Shown here: positions 34,841 to 43,321 of the stretch, piece after piece
Layout of the letters: each line of letters opens with the position of its first letter
How positions within the stretch are numbered: position 1 is the first letter of the stretch
Source: Ancylobacter amanitiformis
GTDB taxonomy: Bacteria; Pseudomonadota; Alphaproteobacteria; Rhizobiales; Xanthobacteraceae
Direction of reading: 5' to 3'
Assembly: GCF_030814815.1 (NCBI RefSeq)
Contig: NZ_JAUSVR010000001.1
Location: 372,001 to 436,000, forward strand
Length of the DNA: 64,000 nt
Made by a program: the position numbers and the translations under genes
Notes under the pieces: model-generated
What the model was told of the DNA's origin: nothing
The model's input: the letters and a program-made list of their open reading frames with translations, nothing else
Database searches by the model: none

Positions 34841-34866
34841 CCCTCACCCCTCACCCCTCACCCGTC
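34829..34866. repeat. Tandem CACCCCT heptamer repeat
   Basis: About five copies of a CACCCCT-type heptamer, the outer ones degenerate, fill the gap between the leuA stop and the serine hydrolase start. On the - strand they read as repeated GGGTGAG, which offers several near-identical ribosome-binding-site and GTG choices. Slippage here could change the hydrolase start. Confidence 0.6.
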
Positions 34867-36463
34867 ACTCCGCCGCCGGCTGGGCCTGCGCGTTGAGGCT
34901 CTGGCGCTTGGTCTGCAGCTTGTTGAGCGCGATGATATAGGCCTGCGCCGAGGCGACCAGCGTATCCGGATCGGAACCGCGCCCCGTCACCGCCTTGTCG
35001 CCCTCTTCCAGCCGCACCGACACTTCGGCCTGCGCGTCCGTGCCCTCGGTGACGGCATGCACCTGGTAGAGCGCCAGCTTGGCGGCATGCGGCACGATCG
35101 CCTTGATGCAGTTGAACACGGCATCGACCGGACCGTTGCCCTCGCATTCCTCGGTAGTGACGACGCCATCCACCGCCATCTTCATGGTGGCGCGCTGCGG
35201 GCCGTGGCTACCGGCGATGACGGAGAGCGACACCAGCTTCATGCGGTCATGCGCGGCGGCGATCTCCTGATCGACCAGCGCCTCGATATCCTCGTCGTAA
35301 ACCACCTTCTTGCGGTCGGCGAGGTCCTTGAAGCGGGCGAAGGCATCGTTCAGCGCGTTCTCGCCCAGCTCGTAGCCCAGCGCCTTCAGCTTGTCGCGGA
35401 AGGCCGCGCGACCGGAATGCTTGCCCATGACCAGCGAGGTCTTGGACACGCCGACACTGTCGGGCGTCATGATCTCATAGGTCGTGTTGTTCTTGAGCAT
35501 GCCATCCTGATGGATGCCGCTCTCATGGGCGAAGGCATTCCGGCCGACAATGGCCTTGTTGTACTGCACGGGGAAACTCGTCACCGCCGAGACCAGCTTG
35601 GAGGCGCGCGTCACCAGCGTGGCGTCGATGCCAGTCTGGTAGGGCAGCACATCGGCGCGGGTGCGGATGGCCATCACCACCTCTTCCAGCGCCGCGTTGC
35701 CCGCGCGCTCGCCGAGGCCGTTGACCGTGCATTCGATCTGCCGCGCGCCGCCGGCCAGCGCCGCCAGCGAATTGGCCACGGCGAGGCCGAGATCGTCATG
35801 GCAATGGGCGGAGAACACGATCTTTTCCGGGTTGGGCACGCGGTCGAGCACGCGCTCGCGCACGTTACGGAACATCGCCTCATATTCGGACGGGGTGGCG
35901 TAGCCCACCGTGTCGGGCAGGTTGATGGTGGTGGCGCCGGACCTGATCGCGGTTTCCACGCAGCGCACCAGATAATCGAGCGGCGTGCGGGTGGCATCCA
36001 TCGCCGACCATTCGATGTCGTCGATCAGGTTGCGCGCCTGGCTGACCGTGGCGGTGATGATGTCGATCACCTGATCCTGCGTCTTGCGCATCTGGAATTC
36101 GAGATGGATCGGCGAGGTCGAGACGAAGGTGTGGATGCGCGGGCGCTGCGCATGCTTCACCGCCTCGCCGGCGCGGGCGATGTCGGCGGGAATGGCGCGG
36201 GCGAGGCCGGCGATCACCGCGCGCTTCGTGCGGCGGGCAATCTCGGCGACCGACTCGAAATCGCCATTGGAGGCGATCGGGAAACCCGCCTCGATGACAT
36301 CGACGCCCATCGTGTCGAGGAGGTCGGCCACTTCCAGCTTTTCCTCGAAGGTCATCGAGGCGCCGGGGCACTGCTCGCCATCGCGCAGCGTGGTGTCGAA
36401 GATGATGACGCGGTCCGTCTCGGTGGAAGCGGCGGCGGCGCTTGTGGCGTTCATGGCGGACAT
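34865..36463 (-). CDS. leuA: LeuA, 2-isopropylmalate synthase
   Basis: This 532-residue enzyme condenses acetyl-CoA with 2-oxoisovalerate, the first committed step of leucine synthesis. The HMGL-like barrel shows DTTLRDGEQCPGASMT, GVDVIEAGFPIASNGDF, NLPDTVGYATPSEYE, FSAHCHDDLGLAVANSLAAL (metal-binding HxH region) and AGNAALEEVVMAI. The C-terminal regulatory domain that binds leucine is complete. It is preceded by a Leu-rich leader ORF and stem-loops typical of leucine attenuation. I chose ATG 36463; ATG 36454 is possible. Confidence 0.96.
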   Translation of the reverse strand: MSAMNATSAAAASTETDRVIIFDTTLRDGEQCPGASMTFEEKLEVADLLDTMGVDVIEAGFPIASNGDFESVAEIARRTKRAVIAGLARAIPADIARAGEAVKHAQRPRIHTFVSTSPIHLEFQMRKTQDQVIDIITATVSQARNLIDDIEWSAMDATRTPLDYLVRCVETAIRSGATTINLPDTVGYATPSEYEAMFRNVRERVLDRVPNPEKIVFSAHCHDDLGLAVANSLAALAGGARQIECTVNGLGERAGNAALEEVVMAIRTRADVLPYQTGIDATLVTRASKLVSAVTSFPVQYNKAIVGRNAFAHESGIHQDGMLKNNTTYEIMTPDSVGVSKTSLVMGKHSGRAAFRDKLKALGYELGENALNDAFARFKDLADRKKVVYDEDIEALVDQEIAAAHDRMKLVSLSVIAGSHGPQRATMKMAVDGVVTTEECEGNGPVDAVFNCIKAIVPHAAKLALYQVHAVTEGTDAQAEVSVRLEEGDKAVTGRGSDPDTLVASAQAYIIALNKLQTKRQSLNAQAQPAAE

Positions 36464-36573
36464 CGGGGGCGTTCCTTCTTGTCTGCGGGCGCCGGGAGCC
36501 GCGCGGGTTCATATCCCTCTCGGCTTCGTCCGGCGCAAATTCAGCTTTTCAGGCGGTGGCGTGGAGGCATCAT

Positions 36574-36636
36574 CCCCTGAGCGCCCAGGCATCAGCCCGG
36601 CCGGCCCTCAGGGGCGGCTAAGAAGAAGCAGGCCGG
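36574..36636 (-). promoter_or_regulatory. Candidate leucine attenuator stem-loops before leuA
   Basis: On the - strand, CCGGCC (36636-36631), just before the Leu codon run, can pair with GGCCGG (36606-36601) after the leader stop. Alternatively CCCCTGAG (36614-36607), at the leader stop, pairs perfectly with CTCAGGGG (36581-36574). The two stems exclude each other, as expected for attenuation. I do not see a clear U-tract, so control could act on translation or on a terminator that I cannot define. Confidence 0.5.
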
Positions 36637-36712
36637 ACGCAAGGAGAGCCTTCCCCGTGAACCGCAGGGCGGCCGGGGTCGCGGAATAGCAGCGGGCGGA
36701 CGAAGGCGTCAC
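36608..36712 (-). CDS. Leucine-rich leader peptide of leuA
   Basis: A 34-codon ORF (GTG start) ends ...GKALLASGLLLLSRP. It has 7 Leu codons, four of them consecutive (CTG CTT CTT CTT), close to the stop. It lies 144 bp before leuA on the same strand and ends in mutually exclusive hairpins. A ribosome stalling at the Leu run would sense charged tRNA-Leu. The start codon is the least certain part; only GTG 36712 fits in frame. Confidence 0.6.
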   Translation of the reverse strand: MTPSSARCYSATPAALRFTGKALLASGLLLLSRP

Positions 36713-36747
36713 GGCTCGGCTCTCGCGAGGTTGCTCTCTGGACACGC

Positions 36748-36776
36748 TGTTTAGCCGAGAGCCGGCCCAACGGCAA
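36748..36776 (-). promoter_or_regulatory. Possible sigma-70-type promoter for the leuA leader
   Basis: On the - strand TTGCCG and TAAACA are separated by 17 bp, about 36 bp upstream of the leader ORF start. The match is moderate and position supports it. Confidence 0.4.
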
Positions 36777-36780
36777 GAGC

Positions 36781-36844
36781 AGCGTTGACCGGCAGCGTTG
36801 GCCGGTAGCGTTGACCGGCGGCGTTGACGAGCAGCCTGACCGGC
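36781..36844. repeat. Five tandem degenerate 13-bp repeats
   Basis: Units AGCGTTGACCGGC, AGCGTTGGCCGGT, AGCGTTGACCGGC, GGCGTTGACGAGC and a 12-bp AGCCTGACCGGC follow one another between the leuA leader promoter and the end of the efflux gene. They could be a protein-binding array or simple slippage products. Confidence 0.7.
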
Positions 36845-36858
36845 GGGTCCGGGCGGGG

Positions 36859-38433
36859 TCAATGCCCCCCGCCGCCGCCCATCGCCTTCGGCCGGCTCAT
36901 CAGCGGCGTGCAGAAGAACAGCACCACGAACAGCACGGTCAGCACCAGGAAGACATCGGAGAAGGCCATCACCTCGGCCTGCAGACGCACCTGGCCGGCC
37001 AGTCTCTTCAGCGCGGCCGCCTCGGCATCCGAGCCGAGCGAGCCCATGGCCTTCGTCATCGTGTCGAGCCGCTCGACCGCCGTCGCGCTGGCCCATTGCA
37101 CGCTTTCATGCAGACGAGCGAGGTGAAGGTCCCAGCGGTCGTTCAGCACGGTGTTGATGAGCGCCAGCCCGACCGCGCCGCCGAGATTGCGCATCAGGTT
37201 GAACAGGCCGGAGGCGTTCTTGATCTGCGAGGGCGGCAGCGTGCCGAGCGAGATATTATTGATCGGGATCATCGCCATCATGATGCCGACGCCGCGCAGG
37301 ATCTGCGGCACCAGCAATTCCCCGAAGTCGAAATCCTTGGTGATCCCCGTCATCTGCCAGGTGCCGACCGCGAAGACCGCGAAGCCGAAGGCGATCATCA
37401 GGCGCGGATCGACCTTCGCCACCATCCGCCCGGCGACCGGCGCCATGAAGAACATGGCGAGGCCGGAGACGAACATGGTCTCGCCGATCTGCAAGGCCGA
37501 ATAGCCGCGCACCCGGGCGAGATAGAGCGGGTACAGATAGGTCAGGCCATAGAGGCCGATGCCGACCACGAAGCTGAAGGCGGAGCCGACCGAGAAATTG
37601 CGGTTGGCAAAGGCCTTGAGGTCCACCACCGGATCGCGCGCCAGCAGCACGCGGGCGAAGAAGGCGAAGGACGAGAGCCCACCGACGATGGCGAAGAAGA
37701 AGATCGCCCGGTCCTCGAACCAGTCGTTGGTCGGCCCCTCCTCCAGCACGAATTCGAGGCTGCCGAGGAAGCCGGCCATGAAGAGGAGACCCCACCAGTC
37801 GAAGCGCTGCAGCAGGGAGAAGTCCGGCTCATCGAAATCCACCAGCGTCACCGTGGCGATGACGACGAAGATGCCGGGCACGATGTTCACCAGGAACAGC
37901 CAGTGCCAGGAGAACAGGTCGGTGAGGTAGCCGCCGATGGTCGGGCCGATGGTCGGCGCCAGCGTGGCCACGAGGCCGATCAGCGGGGTGACGATCGGCA
38001 GCTTCGAGCGCGGGAAGATGGTGTAGGCCGCCGCGAACACGGTCGGGATCATGCCGCCGCCGAGAAAGCCCTGCAGCGCGCGGTAGACGATCATTTCGTT
38101 GATGCTGGTCGCCGTCGCGCACATGAAGCTCATGAGCGTGAAGCCCACCGCCGAGGCGGCGAACAGCCAGCGCGTCGACAGCGCCCGCGACAGGAAGCCG
38201 GACAGCGGGATCATCACCACCTCGGCGATGAGATAGCTGGTCTGCACCCAGGAAATCTCATCCGACGAAGCGGCGAGCCCGGCCTGGATTTCGGAGAGCG
38301 AGGCGGAGACGATCTGGATGTCCAGGATCGCCATGAACATGCCGAACACCATGCACAGGAAGGCGAACATGCGCCGCCCGTCGGTGGAGGCCGCGCGCGG
38401 CGCGCCTCCCGCTGTGATCGTTGCATCGGCCAT
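36859..38433 (-). CDS. emrB: EmrB/QacA-type (DHA2) MFS drug efflux transporter
   Basis: This 524-residue, 14-helix DHA2 family transporter begins FAFLCMVFGMFMAILDIQIV with the usual SEIQAGL..SSDEISWVQTSYLIAEVV stretch (motif D1). It also carries the FLGGGMIPTVFAAAY motif and TIGPTIGGYLTDLFSWHWLFLVNI (antiporter motif C). It pairs with the periplasmic adaptor encoded 14 bp upstream to export drugs through an outer-membrane channel. Expression is probably repressed by the divergent TetR regulator. The C-terminal Gly/His tail (GGGGGH) is unusual. Confidence 0.94.
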   Translation of the reverse strand: MADATITAGGAPRAASTDGRRMFAFLCMVFGMFMAILDIQIVSASLSEIQAGLAASSDEISWVQTSYLIAEVVMIPLSGFLSRALSTRWLFAASAVGFTLMSFMCATATSINEMIVYRALQGFLGGGMIPTVFAAAYTIFPRSKLPIVTPLIGLVATLAPTIGPTIGGYLTDLFSWHWLFLVNIVPGIFVVIATVTLVDFDEPDFSLLQRFDWWGLLFMAGFLGSLEFVLEEGPTNDWFEDRAIFFFAIVGGLSSFAFFARVLLARDPVVDLKAFANRNFSVGSAFSFVVGIGLYGLTYLYPLYLARVRGYSALQIGETMFVSGLAMFFMAPVAGRMVAKVDPRLMIAFGFAVFAVGTWQMTGITKDFDFGELLVPQILRGVGIMMAMIPINNISLGTLPPSQIKNASGLFNLMRNLGGAVGLALINTVLNDRWDLHLARLHESVQWASATAVERLDTMTKAMGSLGSDAEAAALKRLAGQVRLQAEVMAFSDVFLVLTVLFVVLFFCTPLMSRPKAMGGGGGH

Positions 38434-38447
38434 GGTCGCAGCCTCGC

Positions 38448-39632
38448 TCAGGCGCCGCCGCGTATATCGACGGTGGCGACCACGGACATGCCCGGACGCA
38501 GTTCGCCCTTGTCGCGGTCGCTCTGGTCGAGTTCGATGCGAACCGGCACGCGCTGGACGATCTTGGTGAAGTTGCCGGTGGCGTTTTCCGGCGGCAGCAG
38601 GCTGAACACCGAGCCGGAGGCTGGCGCCACGCTGACCACGTGGCCGTGGAACTCCTCGTCCGGATAGGCATCGACCGCGATGTCGACCTTCTGGCCCGGC
38701 TTGAGCTTGCCGAGCTGGGTCTCCTTGAAGTTCGCGTCGACATAGACCTGATCGATCGGCACCAGCGCGACAAGCCGGGTGCCGACCTGCACCAGCTGGC
38801 CGACCTGCACCGCGCGATTGCCGATGACGCCGTCGAACGGCGCGTGCACCACCGTGAAGTCGAGATCGCGCTGGGCCTGCTGGCGGGCATTTTCCAGCTC
38901 GCCCTGCACCTGCGACGCCTCGGTGCGCTGGGCCTTCAGCACGTCGATATTGGCTTCGGCCGAGGTGACCGCGGCCTTGGCGGCATCGACCGCCGCCTGC
39001 GCCTTGTCACGGTCGGCGCGCGCATTGTCGAGCGTGGCGCGGCTGGAATATTGCGACTTGACCAACTCGGACTGGCGATCGAATTCCAGTTGCGTGCGGT
39101 TGAGTTCCGCCTCGACCGACACAAGCTGGGCCTTTGCCTGGTCGACGCTCGCCTGCCCGGCGGCGATCTGCTCGCCGAAGCGGCGGATCGTGGCCTGCTG
39201 AGTGGCGATCTTCGCCTCGGCGGCCTTGAGGGAGAGGAGATAGTCGCCGTCGTCGATGCGCGCGATGACATCGCCGGCCTTCACCGGATGGTTGGTCTCG
39301 ACCTCGAGCGCCACGATGTGGCCGCCCACCTTGGCCGACAGGATGGACATATCGGCGCCCACATAGGCGTCGTCGGTCGACACCATGAAACGGCCGACGC
39401 GCCACCAGTGCGCGCCGTAATAGCCGGCGCCACCCAGCGCGGCGACGAGCAGCACGCCCAGCACCAGCCGCTTGTGCCCGCGCCGCCGCGGCCGTGCCGG
39501 GGGAGAAGACAGGGCGCCATGGTCGCCCGGCGCGGTATCGGGCTTCTTCAGCGTCACGAGCGTCGCGGATTCCGAACCGCGAACGGCCCCGCCCTCCCCG
39601 ATCTCCATCGTCTTCGCTTCCGCCTGAGCCAT
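38448..39632 (-). CDS. emrA: EmrA/HlyD-type membrane fusion protein
   Basis: This 394-residue periplasmic adaptor has an N-terminal membrane helix (LVLGVLLVAALGGAGYYGAHW), a biotinyl-lipoyl half domain (STDDAYVGADMSILSAKVGGHIVALEVE), a long alpha-helical hairpin rich in Ala/Gln/Glu (about 130-240), the second lipoyl half (RDLDFTVVHAPFDGVIGNRAVQVGQLV) and a beta-barrel (ANFKETQLGKLKPGQKVDIAVDAYP). It couples EmrB to a TolC-like channel. It is the first gene of the efflux operon, transcribed from a promoter overlapped by TetR-type operators. Confidence 0.94.
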   Translation of the reverse strand: MAQAEAKTMEIGEGGAVRGSESATLVTLKKPDTAPGDHGALSSPPARPRRRGHKRLVLGVLLVAALGGAGYYGAHWWRVGRFMVSTDDAYVGADMSILSAKVGGHIVALEVETNHPVKAGDVIARIDDGDYLLSLKAAEAKIATQQATIRRFGEQIAAGQASVDQAKAQLVSVEAELNRTQLEFDRQSELVKSQYSSRATLDNARADRDKAQAAVDAAKAAVTSAEANIDVLKAQRTEASQVQGELENARQQAQRDLDFTVVHAPFDGVIGNRAVQVGQLVQVGTRLVALVPIDQVYVDANFKETQLGKLKPGQKVDIAVDAYPDEEFHGHVVSVAPASGSVFSLLPPENATGNFTKIVQRVPVRIELDQSDRDKGELRPGMSVVATVDIRGGA

Positions 39633-39652
39633 GGCTCACCTCACCGAGGGTC

Positions 39653-39669
39653 AACTAAACCGTTTAGTT
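39653..39669. promoter_or_regulatory. TetR-type operator 1 (emrAB/tetR intergenic)
   Basis: The perfect palindrome AACTAAAC-c-GTTTAGTT (8-bp arms) lies between the efflux operon and the divergent TetR gene, just downstream of the predicted emrA transcription start. Confidence 0.75.
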
Positions 39670-39681
39670 CATCTGCGACTT

Positions 39682-39709
39682 TACATATCAAACTAAACCG
39701 TCTAGTCAA
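39682..39709 (-). promoter_or_regulatory. Predicted emrAB promoter
   Basis: On the - strand TTGACT (39709-39704) and TATGTA (39687-39682) are 16 bp apart, a good -35/-10 pair. Operator 2 fills the spacer, so repressor binding would block RNA polymerase. Confidence 0.6.
39691..39707. promoter_or_regulatory. TetR-type operator 2 (emrAB/tetR intergenic)
   Basis: AACTAAAC-c-GTCTAGTC is a near copy of operator 1, with a matching left half and a right half differing at two positions. It lies 38 bp centre to centre from operator 1, inside the predicted emrA promoter spacer. Confidence 0.65.
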
Positions 39710-39776
39710 CTCCTCAGACGCAAGCCCTTCACGAGCCCCGATCCGTTCGCGAGCCCGTGTCGAGGATGGAGAAGCC

Positions 39777-40436
39777 ATGAGCACGAGTGACGCCGGGATG
39801 GCGCCCGGGCGCGGCGCATCGCGCGCCGACGCTGAATCGTCCAAGCGCCGCGACATCATCGACGGCGCACGCCGCGCTTTTTTCGACAAGGGGTTCGACG
39901 GCGCCAGCATGGACGAGGTCGCCAAGACGGCGGGCGTCTCCAAGGCGACGATCTACGCCTATTTCAGCGGCAAGGCCGAGCTGTTCGAAGCACTGGTGCA
40001 GAATGACCGCATGCGCTCGGCCGAGAGCCTGTTCACGGTCGATGCCTCGATCACCGACGTGGACGCCCTGCTGCGCCGCATCGGCACCTCGTTCATGACC
40101 ATGATGGTGCAGCCCGACCATATCCGCCTGCTGCGCATGGTGATGGGCGCCGCCGAGAAATTCCCGCGCATCGGTCGCACCTTCTACGATGCCGGGCCCT
40201 GCCATGGCGGGCAGCGCCTCGCCCAGCTTCTGCACGAGCAGGCCGAACTCGGCCGGCTGCAGCTCGACGATGAACTCGCCGCCGCGCATGTTTTCTTCAA
40301 TATCTGCCAAGGCAACATGGTGAAGGCGCTGCTGTTCAGCGATGCCCCCACCCCTACGCCGGCGCAGATCGAGGAAAACGTCAACCGCGCGGTCCGCGTC
40401 TTCCTCGCCGCCTACGGCACCGGCCGGCCGAACTGA
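39777..40436 (+). CDS. TetR-family repressor of the adjacent efflux operon
   Basis: This 219-residue regulator has a helix-turn-helix at about residues 40-60 (ASMDEVAKTAGVSKATIYAYF) and an AefR-like C-terminal ligand domain (FYDAGPCHGGQRLAQLLHEQ). ATG 39777 follows GGAG. It is divergent from emrAB, with two near-identical palindromes in the shared 144-bp gap, so it very likely represses the pump and itself and is released by a pump substrate. Confidence 0.92.
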   Translation: MSTSDAGMAPGRGASRADAESSKRRDIIDGARRAFFDKGFDGASMDEVAKTAGVSKATIYAYFSGKAELFEALVQNDRMRSAESLFTVDASITDVDALLRRIGTSFMTMMVQPDHIRLLRMVMGAAEKFPRIGRTFYDAGPCHGGQRLAQLLHEQAELGRLQLDDELAAAHVFFNICQGNMVKALLFSDAPTPTPAQIEENVNRAVRVFLAAYGTGRPN

Positions 40437-40484
40437 GCCGGCCCACCGGAGGCCGAACGGAACAGTCCCGGCCAGCCTCGCCGC

Positions 40485-41708
40485 TCAGGCGTCGTGGACG
40501 GCCAGCCGGCGCTCCTCGTCCACGATGAAGTCGCGGATGACGGGCACGTCGTCGCGGTCATTGGACAGCAGCAGCTGGTAGACCATGTTCGAGCCGTGCA
40601 GGAAGCCCAGCTCGACCGCGACGAGATAGAACTCCCACATGCGGGCGAAGCGCTCGCCCATCATGGCCACCACCTCGGGGCGCTTGGCCTCGAAATTGAT
40701 CCGCCAGTGGCGGATGGTCCAGTAATAGTGCAGCCGCAGGATCTCGCAGTCGGCGGTCCACAGCCCGACCCGCTCCAGCGAGGTGAACACTTCCGACATG
40801 GCCGGCACGTAGCCGCCGGGGAAGATGTATTTGCGGATGAACGGCGCCGTGGTGCCGGGCGGCGACATGCGCCCGATGGCGTGGATCATGGCGAAGCCGC
40901 CGGGCGCCAGCAGCCGCTTCACCGTGCCGAAATACTCGTCAAAGTGATTGACGCCGACATGCTCCATCATGCCGACGGAGACGATGCGGTCATAGGTGCC
41001 GGTCAGTTCGCGATAATCGCGCTCGAAAAAGGTGATGCGGTCGAGCACGCCCGCCGCCTCGGCCCGCTTCCTCGATTCCGCCAGCTGTTCGGTGGCGACG
41101 TTGATGGCGGTGACGTGCACGCCGAGCTTGGCGAGATAGATGGCCAGCGCGCCCCAGCCTGAGCCGATCTCGGCCACGCGCATGCCGGGCTCCAGCTTCA
41201 GCTTGGCCGCGATATGGCGCAGCTTTGCCTCTTGCGCCTCTTCCAGCGACGCCTCGGGCGTCGGGAAATAGGCACATGAATAGATCATCTGGCTGTCGAG
41301 CCACAGCCGGTAGAATTCGGGCGGGTGGTCGTAATGGCTCTGCGCGTTCTTGGCCGACTTCCCCAGCGGGTTGGACTGGTGCCAGCGCTTGAAGGCCCGC
41401 CAGCCGCGCCTGAGCGCCTGCTGCACCGGGTGCGAGGCGAGGCCGCGCCGGTTGATCGAAAACAGATAGAGGAAATCATAGACGCTGGAGCCGTCCTCGA
41501 AGGTCAGCCGCCCATCCATGTAGGCTTCGGCCGAAACCAGCTCCGGATTGAAGAACAGCTCGCGGTCCAGCTTGTCGTCATGCAGGCGAATGACGACCTC
41601 GGGGCCGTCCTCACCCGTGCCGAACGCATGGCGAACGCCATCCGGGCCGATAACGACAAGGCGCCCCTTGTGGACGAACCGCTTCAGGAGATGGGGTAGG
41701 AAACGCAT
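40485..41708 (-). CDS. cfa: Cyclopropane-fatty-acyl-phospholipid synthase family protein
   Basis: This 407-residue SAM-dependent enzyme methylates double bonds of membrane phospholipid acyl chains. The SAM site is seen in RVAEIGSGWGALAIYLAKLG, followed by FFERDYRELTGTYDRIVSVGMMEHVG, HAIGRMSPP and YIFPGGYVPAMSEV. The N-terminal region (residues 1-110) matches the Cfa lipid-binding domain. I chose ATG 41708 (MRFLPHLLKRF); the frame runs 15 codons further without support. Confidence 0.92.
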   Translation of the reverse strand: MRFLPHLLKRFVHKGRLVVIGPDGVRHAFGTGEDGPEVVIRLHDDKLDRELFFNPELVSAEAYMDGRLTFEDGSSVYDFLYLFSINRRGLASHPVQQALRRGWRAFKRWHQSNPLGKSAKNAQSHYDHPPEFYRLWLDSQMIYSCAYFPTPEASLEEAQEAKLRHIAAKLKLEPGMRVAEIGSGWGALAIYLAKLGVHVTAINVATEQLAESRKRAEAAGVLDRITFFERDYRELTGTYDRIVSVGMMEHVGVNHFDEYFGTVKRLLAPGGFAMIHAIGRMSPPGTTAPFIRKYIFPGGYVPAMSEVFTSLERVGLWTADCEILRLHYYWTIRHWRINFEAKRPEVVAMMGERFARMWEFYLVAVELGFLHGSNMVYQLLLSNDRDDVPVIRDFIVDEERRLAVHDA

Positions 41709-41817
41709 GGGACGCAGGGTTCTCCCGACAGCCAGGGTGCGGGCATCGGGCATAAGGCCGGCGCCCCTGTCAAGGGCACGGGTCCCGGCAGCGCGCCAAT
41801 CAGCCCGCCGTTTCCAA

Positions 41818-43200
41818 TCAGTCCGCCGTTTCCTTGACGGTGGCGGGCCGCACCTCGCTCTCGGCCCGCAGCAGCTTGCGCACGGGGCTGCTGGCGACGA
41901 TCTCGCCCTTGTCGAAGAAGGCCTCGTGGTTCTTCTCGATATCGGCGAGGATGTAGCGGTAGTTCACCATCAGCCCCGCCGCCTGCTGCAGGCCGCGCGC
42001 GGAGAGATCGCCGAACGGGTTGATGCGCTCCAGCCGGGCGCCGTTGCCCAGGTGGAAGCGCGCGACGGGATCGAGCGGCCGGCCTTTGGGCGAGCGGGCG
42101 ACGAGAAAGAAATGCGCCGCCAGCGCCTCGATAAGCGGGCGCAGCGCCGCGCGGGCGGCCTCATCGGGCCCCTCCGGCGCGTCCATTGCGGCGAGCGCGG
42201 CACGGTCCTCCGGGGTGAGGAGGCGCGAGGCGTCATTCTGGCGCTCCCCATCCAGCCACGCGCGGAAGGCCGGCACCGGCGACAGGGTGACGAAGGTCGA
42301 GAGGTTGGCAAACTCGCGGGAAATTTCCTCCACCACCTGCTTGATGAGGAAATTGCCGAAGGTGACGCCCCCGAGGCCACGCTGGCAGTTCGAGATGGAA
42401 TAGAACACCGCCGTCCGGGCATTCGCCGGGTCGAGCGGGATGCGCCCGGATGCCAGGATCGGCGCGATGGCGGCGGGCGGTTCGCGGGTGAGCGCGACCT
42501 CGACGAAGATCAGCGGCTCATCCACCAAGGCGGGGTGGAAGAAGGCGTAGCAGCGCCGGTCCGGCGAATCGACACGGGCGCGCAGGTCGTTCCAGTCGCG
42601 AATCTCGTGCACGGCCTCGTAGCGGATGATCTTTTCCAGGACGTTGGCGGGCGTCGACCAGTCGATCCGGCGCAGCACGAGAAACCCCCGATTGAACCAC
42701 GAAGCGAACAGATGCACGAAATCGCGGTCGACTTCGACAAGATCCGCGCGGCGGGCCATGCAATCCAGAAGATCCGCGCGCATCGCCACAAGCCGCCCGG
42801 TCGCGCCGGGCGCGAGGTTGAACCGGCGGATCAGTTCCTGCCGGCGCGGCTCGCTGGCGGCATGGAGTTCGGCCACCGTGCGGGTGGAGGGATGGGCGGC
42901 ATGGGCGGCGATGGCCGCGTCGAGCCGGACCGCGTCGGGCCCGAACGACCGTGCCAGCGCCTCGAAGAAGGCCACCCGCTCGCCGGTCTTCAGCGCCGCA
43001 TAGGCGGTGAGGATCTCCCGTGCCAGCGCCACGCCCGAGGCCTCGCCCCGCCCCGACAGCAGCCGTTCGCACAGATCGATGATGCCGGCCGCCCGCACCG
43101 CCCCGGCCGGCCGGCGCTCGCGCCCGAGGTCGAGCAGCGCCCGGCCGCGCTCGGCAATGGTGCCGAGCAGATCGCCGAAGAAACTGGTTCCGCTCTCCAC
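41818..43200 (-). CDS. Malonyl-CoA decarboxylase
   Basis: This 460-residue protein matches the MatA/MCD family. It has a helical N-terminal domain and a GNAT-like catalytic domain (WNDLRARVDSPDRRCYAFFHPALVDEPLIFVEVALT, TAVFYSISNCQRGLGGVTFGNFLIKQVV, TFVTLSPVPAFRAWL, YLAHFHLGNGAR-like ARFHLGNGARLERIN). It converts malonyl-CoA to acetyl-CoA. The start is GTG 43200 after GGAGGGAGGG. No malonate transporter or malonyl-CoA synthetase lies beside it, so it may serve fatty-acid balance rather than malonate use. Confidence 0.92.
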   Translation of the reverse strand: MESGTSFFGDLLGTIAERGRALLDLGRERRPAGAVRAAGIIDLCERLLSGRGEASGVALAREILTAYAALKTGERVAFFEALARSFGPDAVRLDAAIAAHAAHPSTRTVAELHAASEPRRQELIRRFNLAPGATGRLVAMRADLLDCMARRADLVEVDRDFVHLFASWFNRGFLVLRRIDWSTPANVLEKIIRYEAVHEIRDWNDLRARVDSPDRRCYAFFHPALVDEPLIFVEVALTREPPAAIAPILASGRIPLDPANARTAVFYSISNCQRGLGGVTFGNFLIKQVVEEISREFANLSTFVTLSPVPAFRAWLDGERQNDASRLLTPEDRAALAAMDAPEGPDEAARAALRPLIEALAAHFFLVARSPKGRPLDPVARFHLGNGARLERINPFGDLSARGLQQAAGLMVNYRYILADIEKNHEAFFDKGEIVASSPVRKLLRAESEVRPATVKETAD

Positions 43201-43321
43201 CTTCGCCCTCCCTCGCCGCGGCGCGACGCAGCCGGGCCATGAGAGCGCGAGAGCCGAGCCGGCGCAAGACGCCGCGTGACGGGCGCGCCGGCGCTCATGC
43301 AGCCGTGATCCGGCGCCGCGA

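Noticed and set aside
36811-38667. A 618-codon + strand open frame opposite the efflux transporter
   Set aside because: It is a Glu/Asp/His/Arg-rich antisense frame of a membrane protein; the opposite strand shows intact DHA2 motifs.
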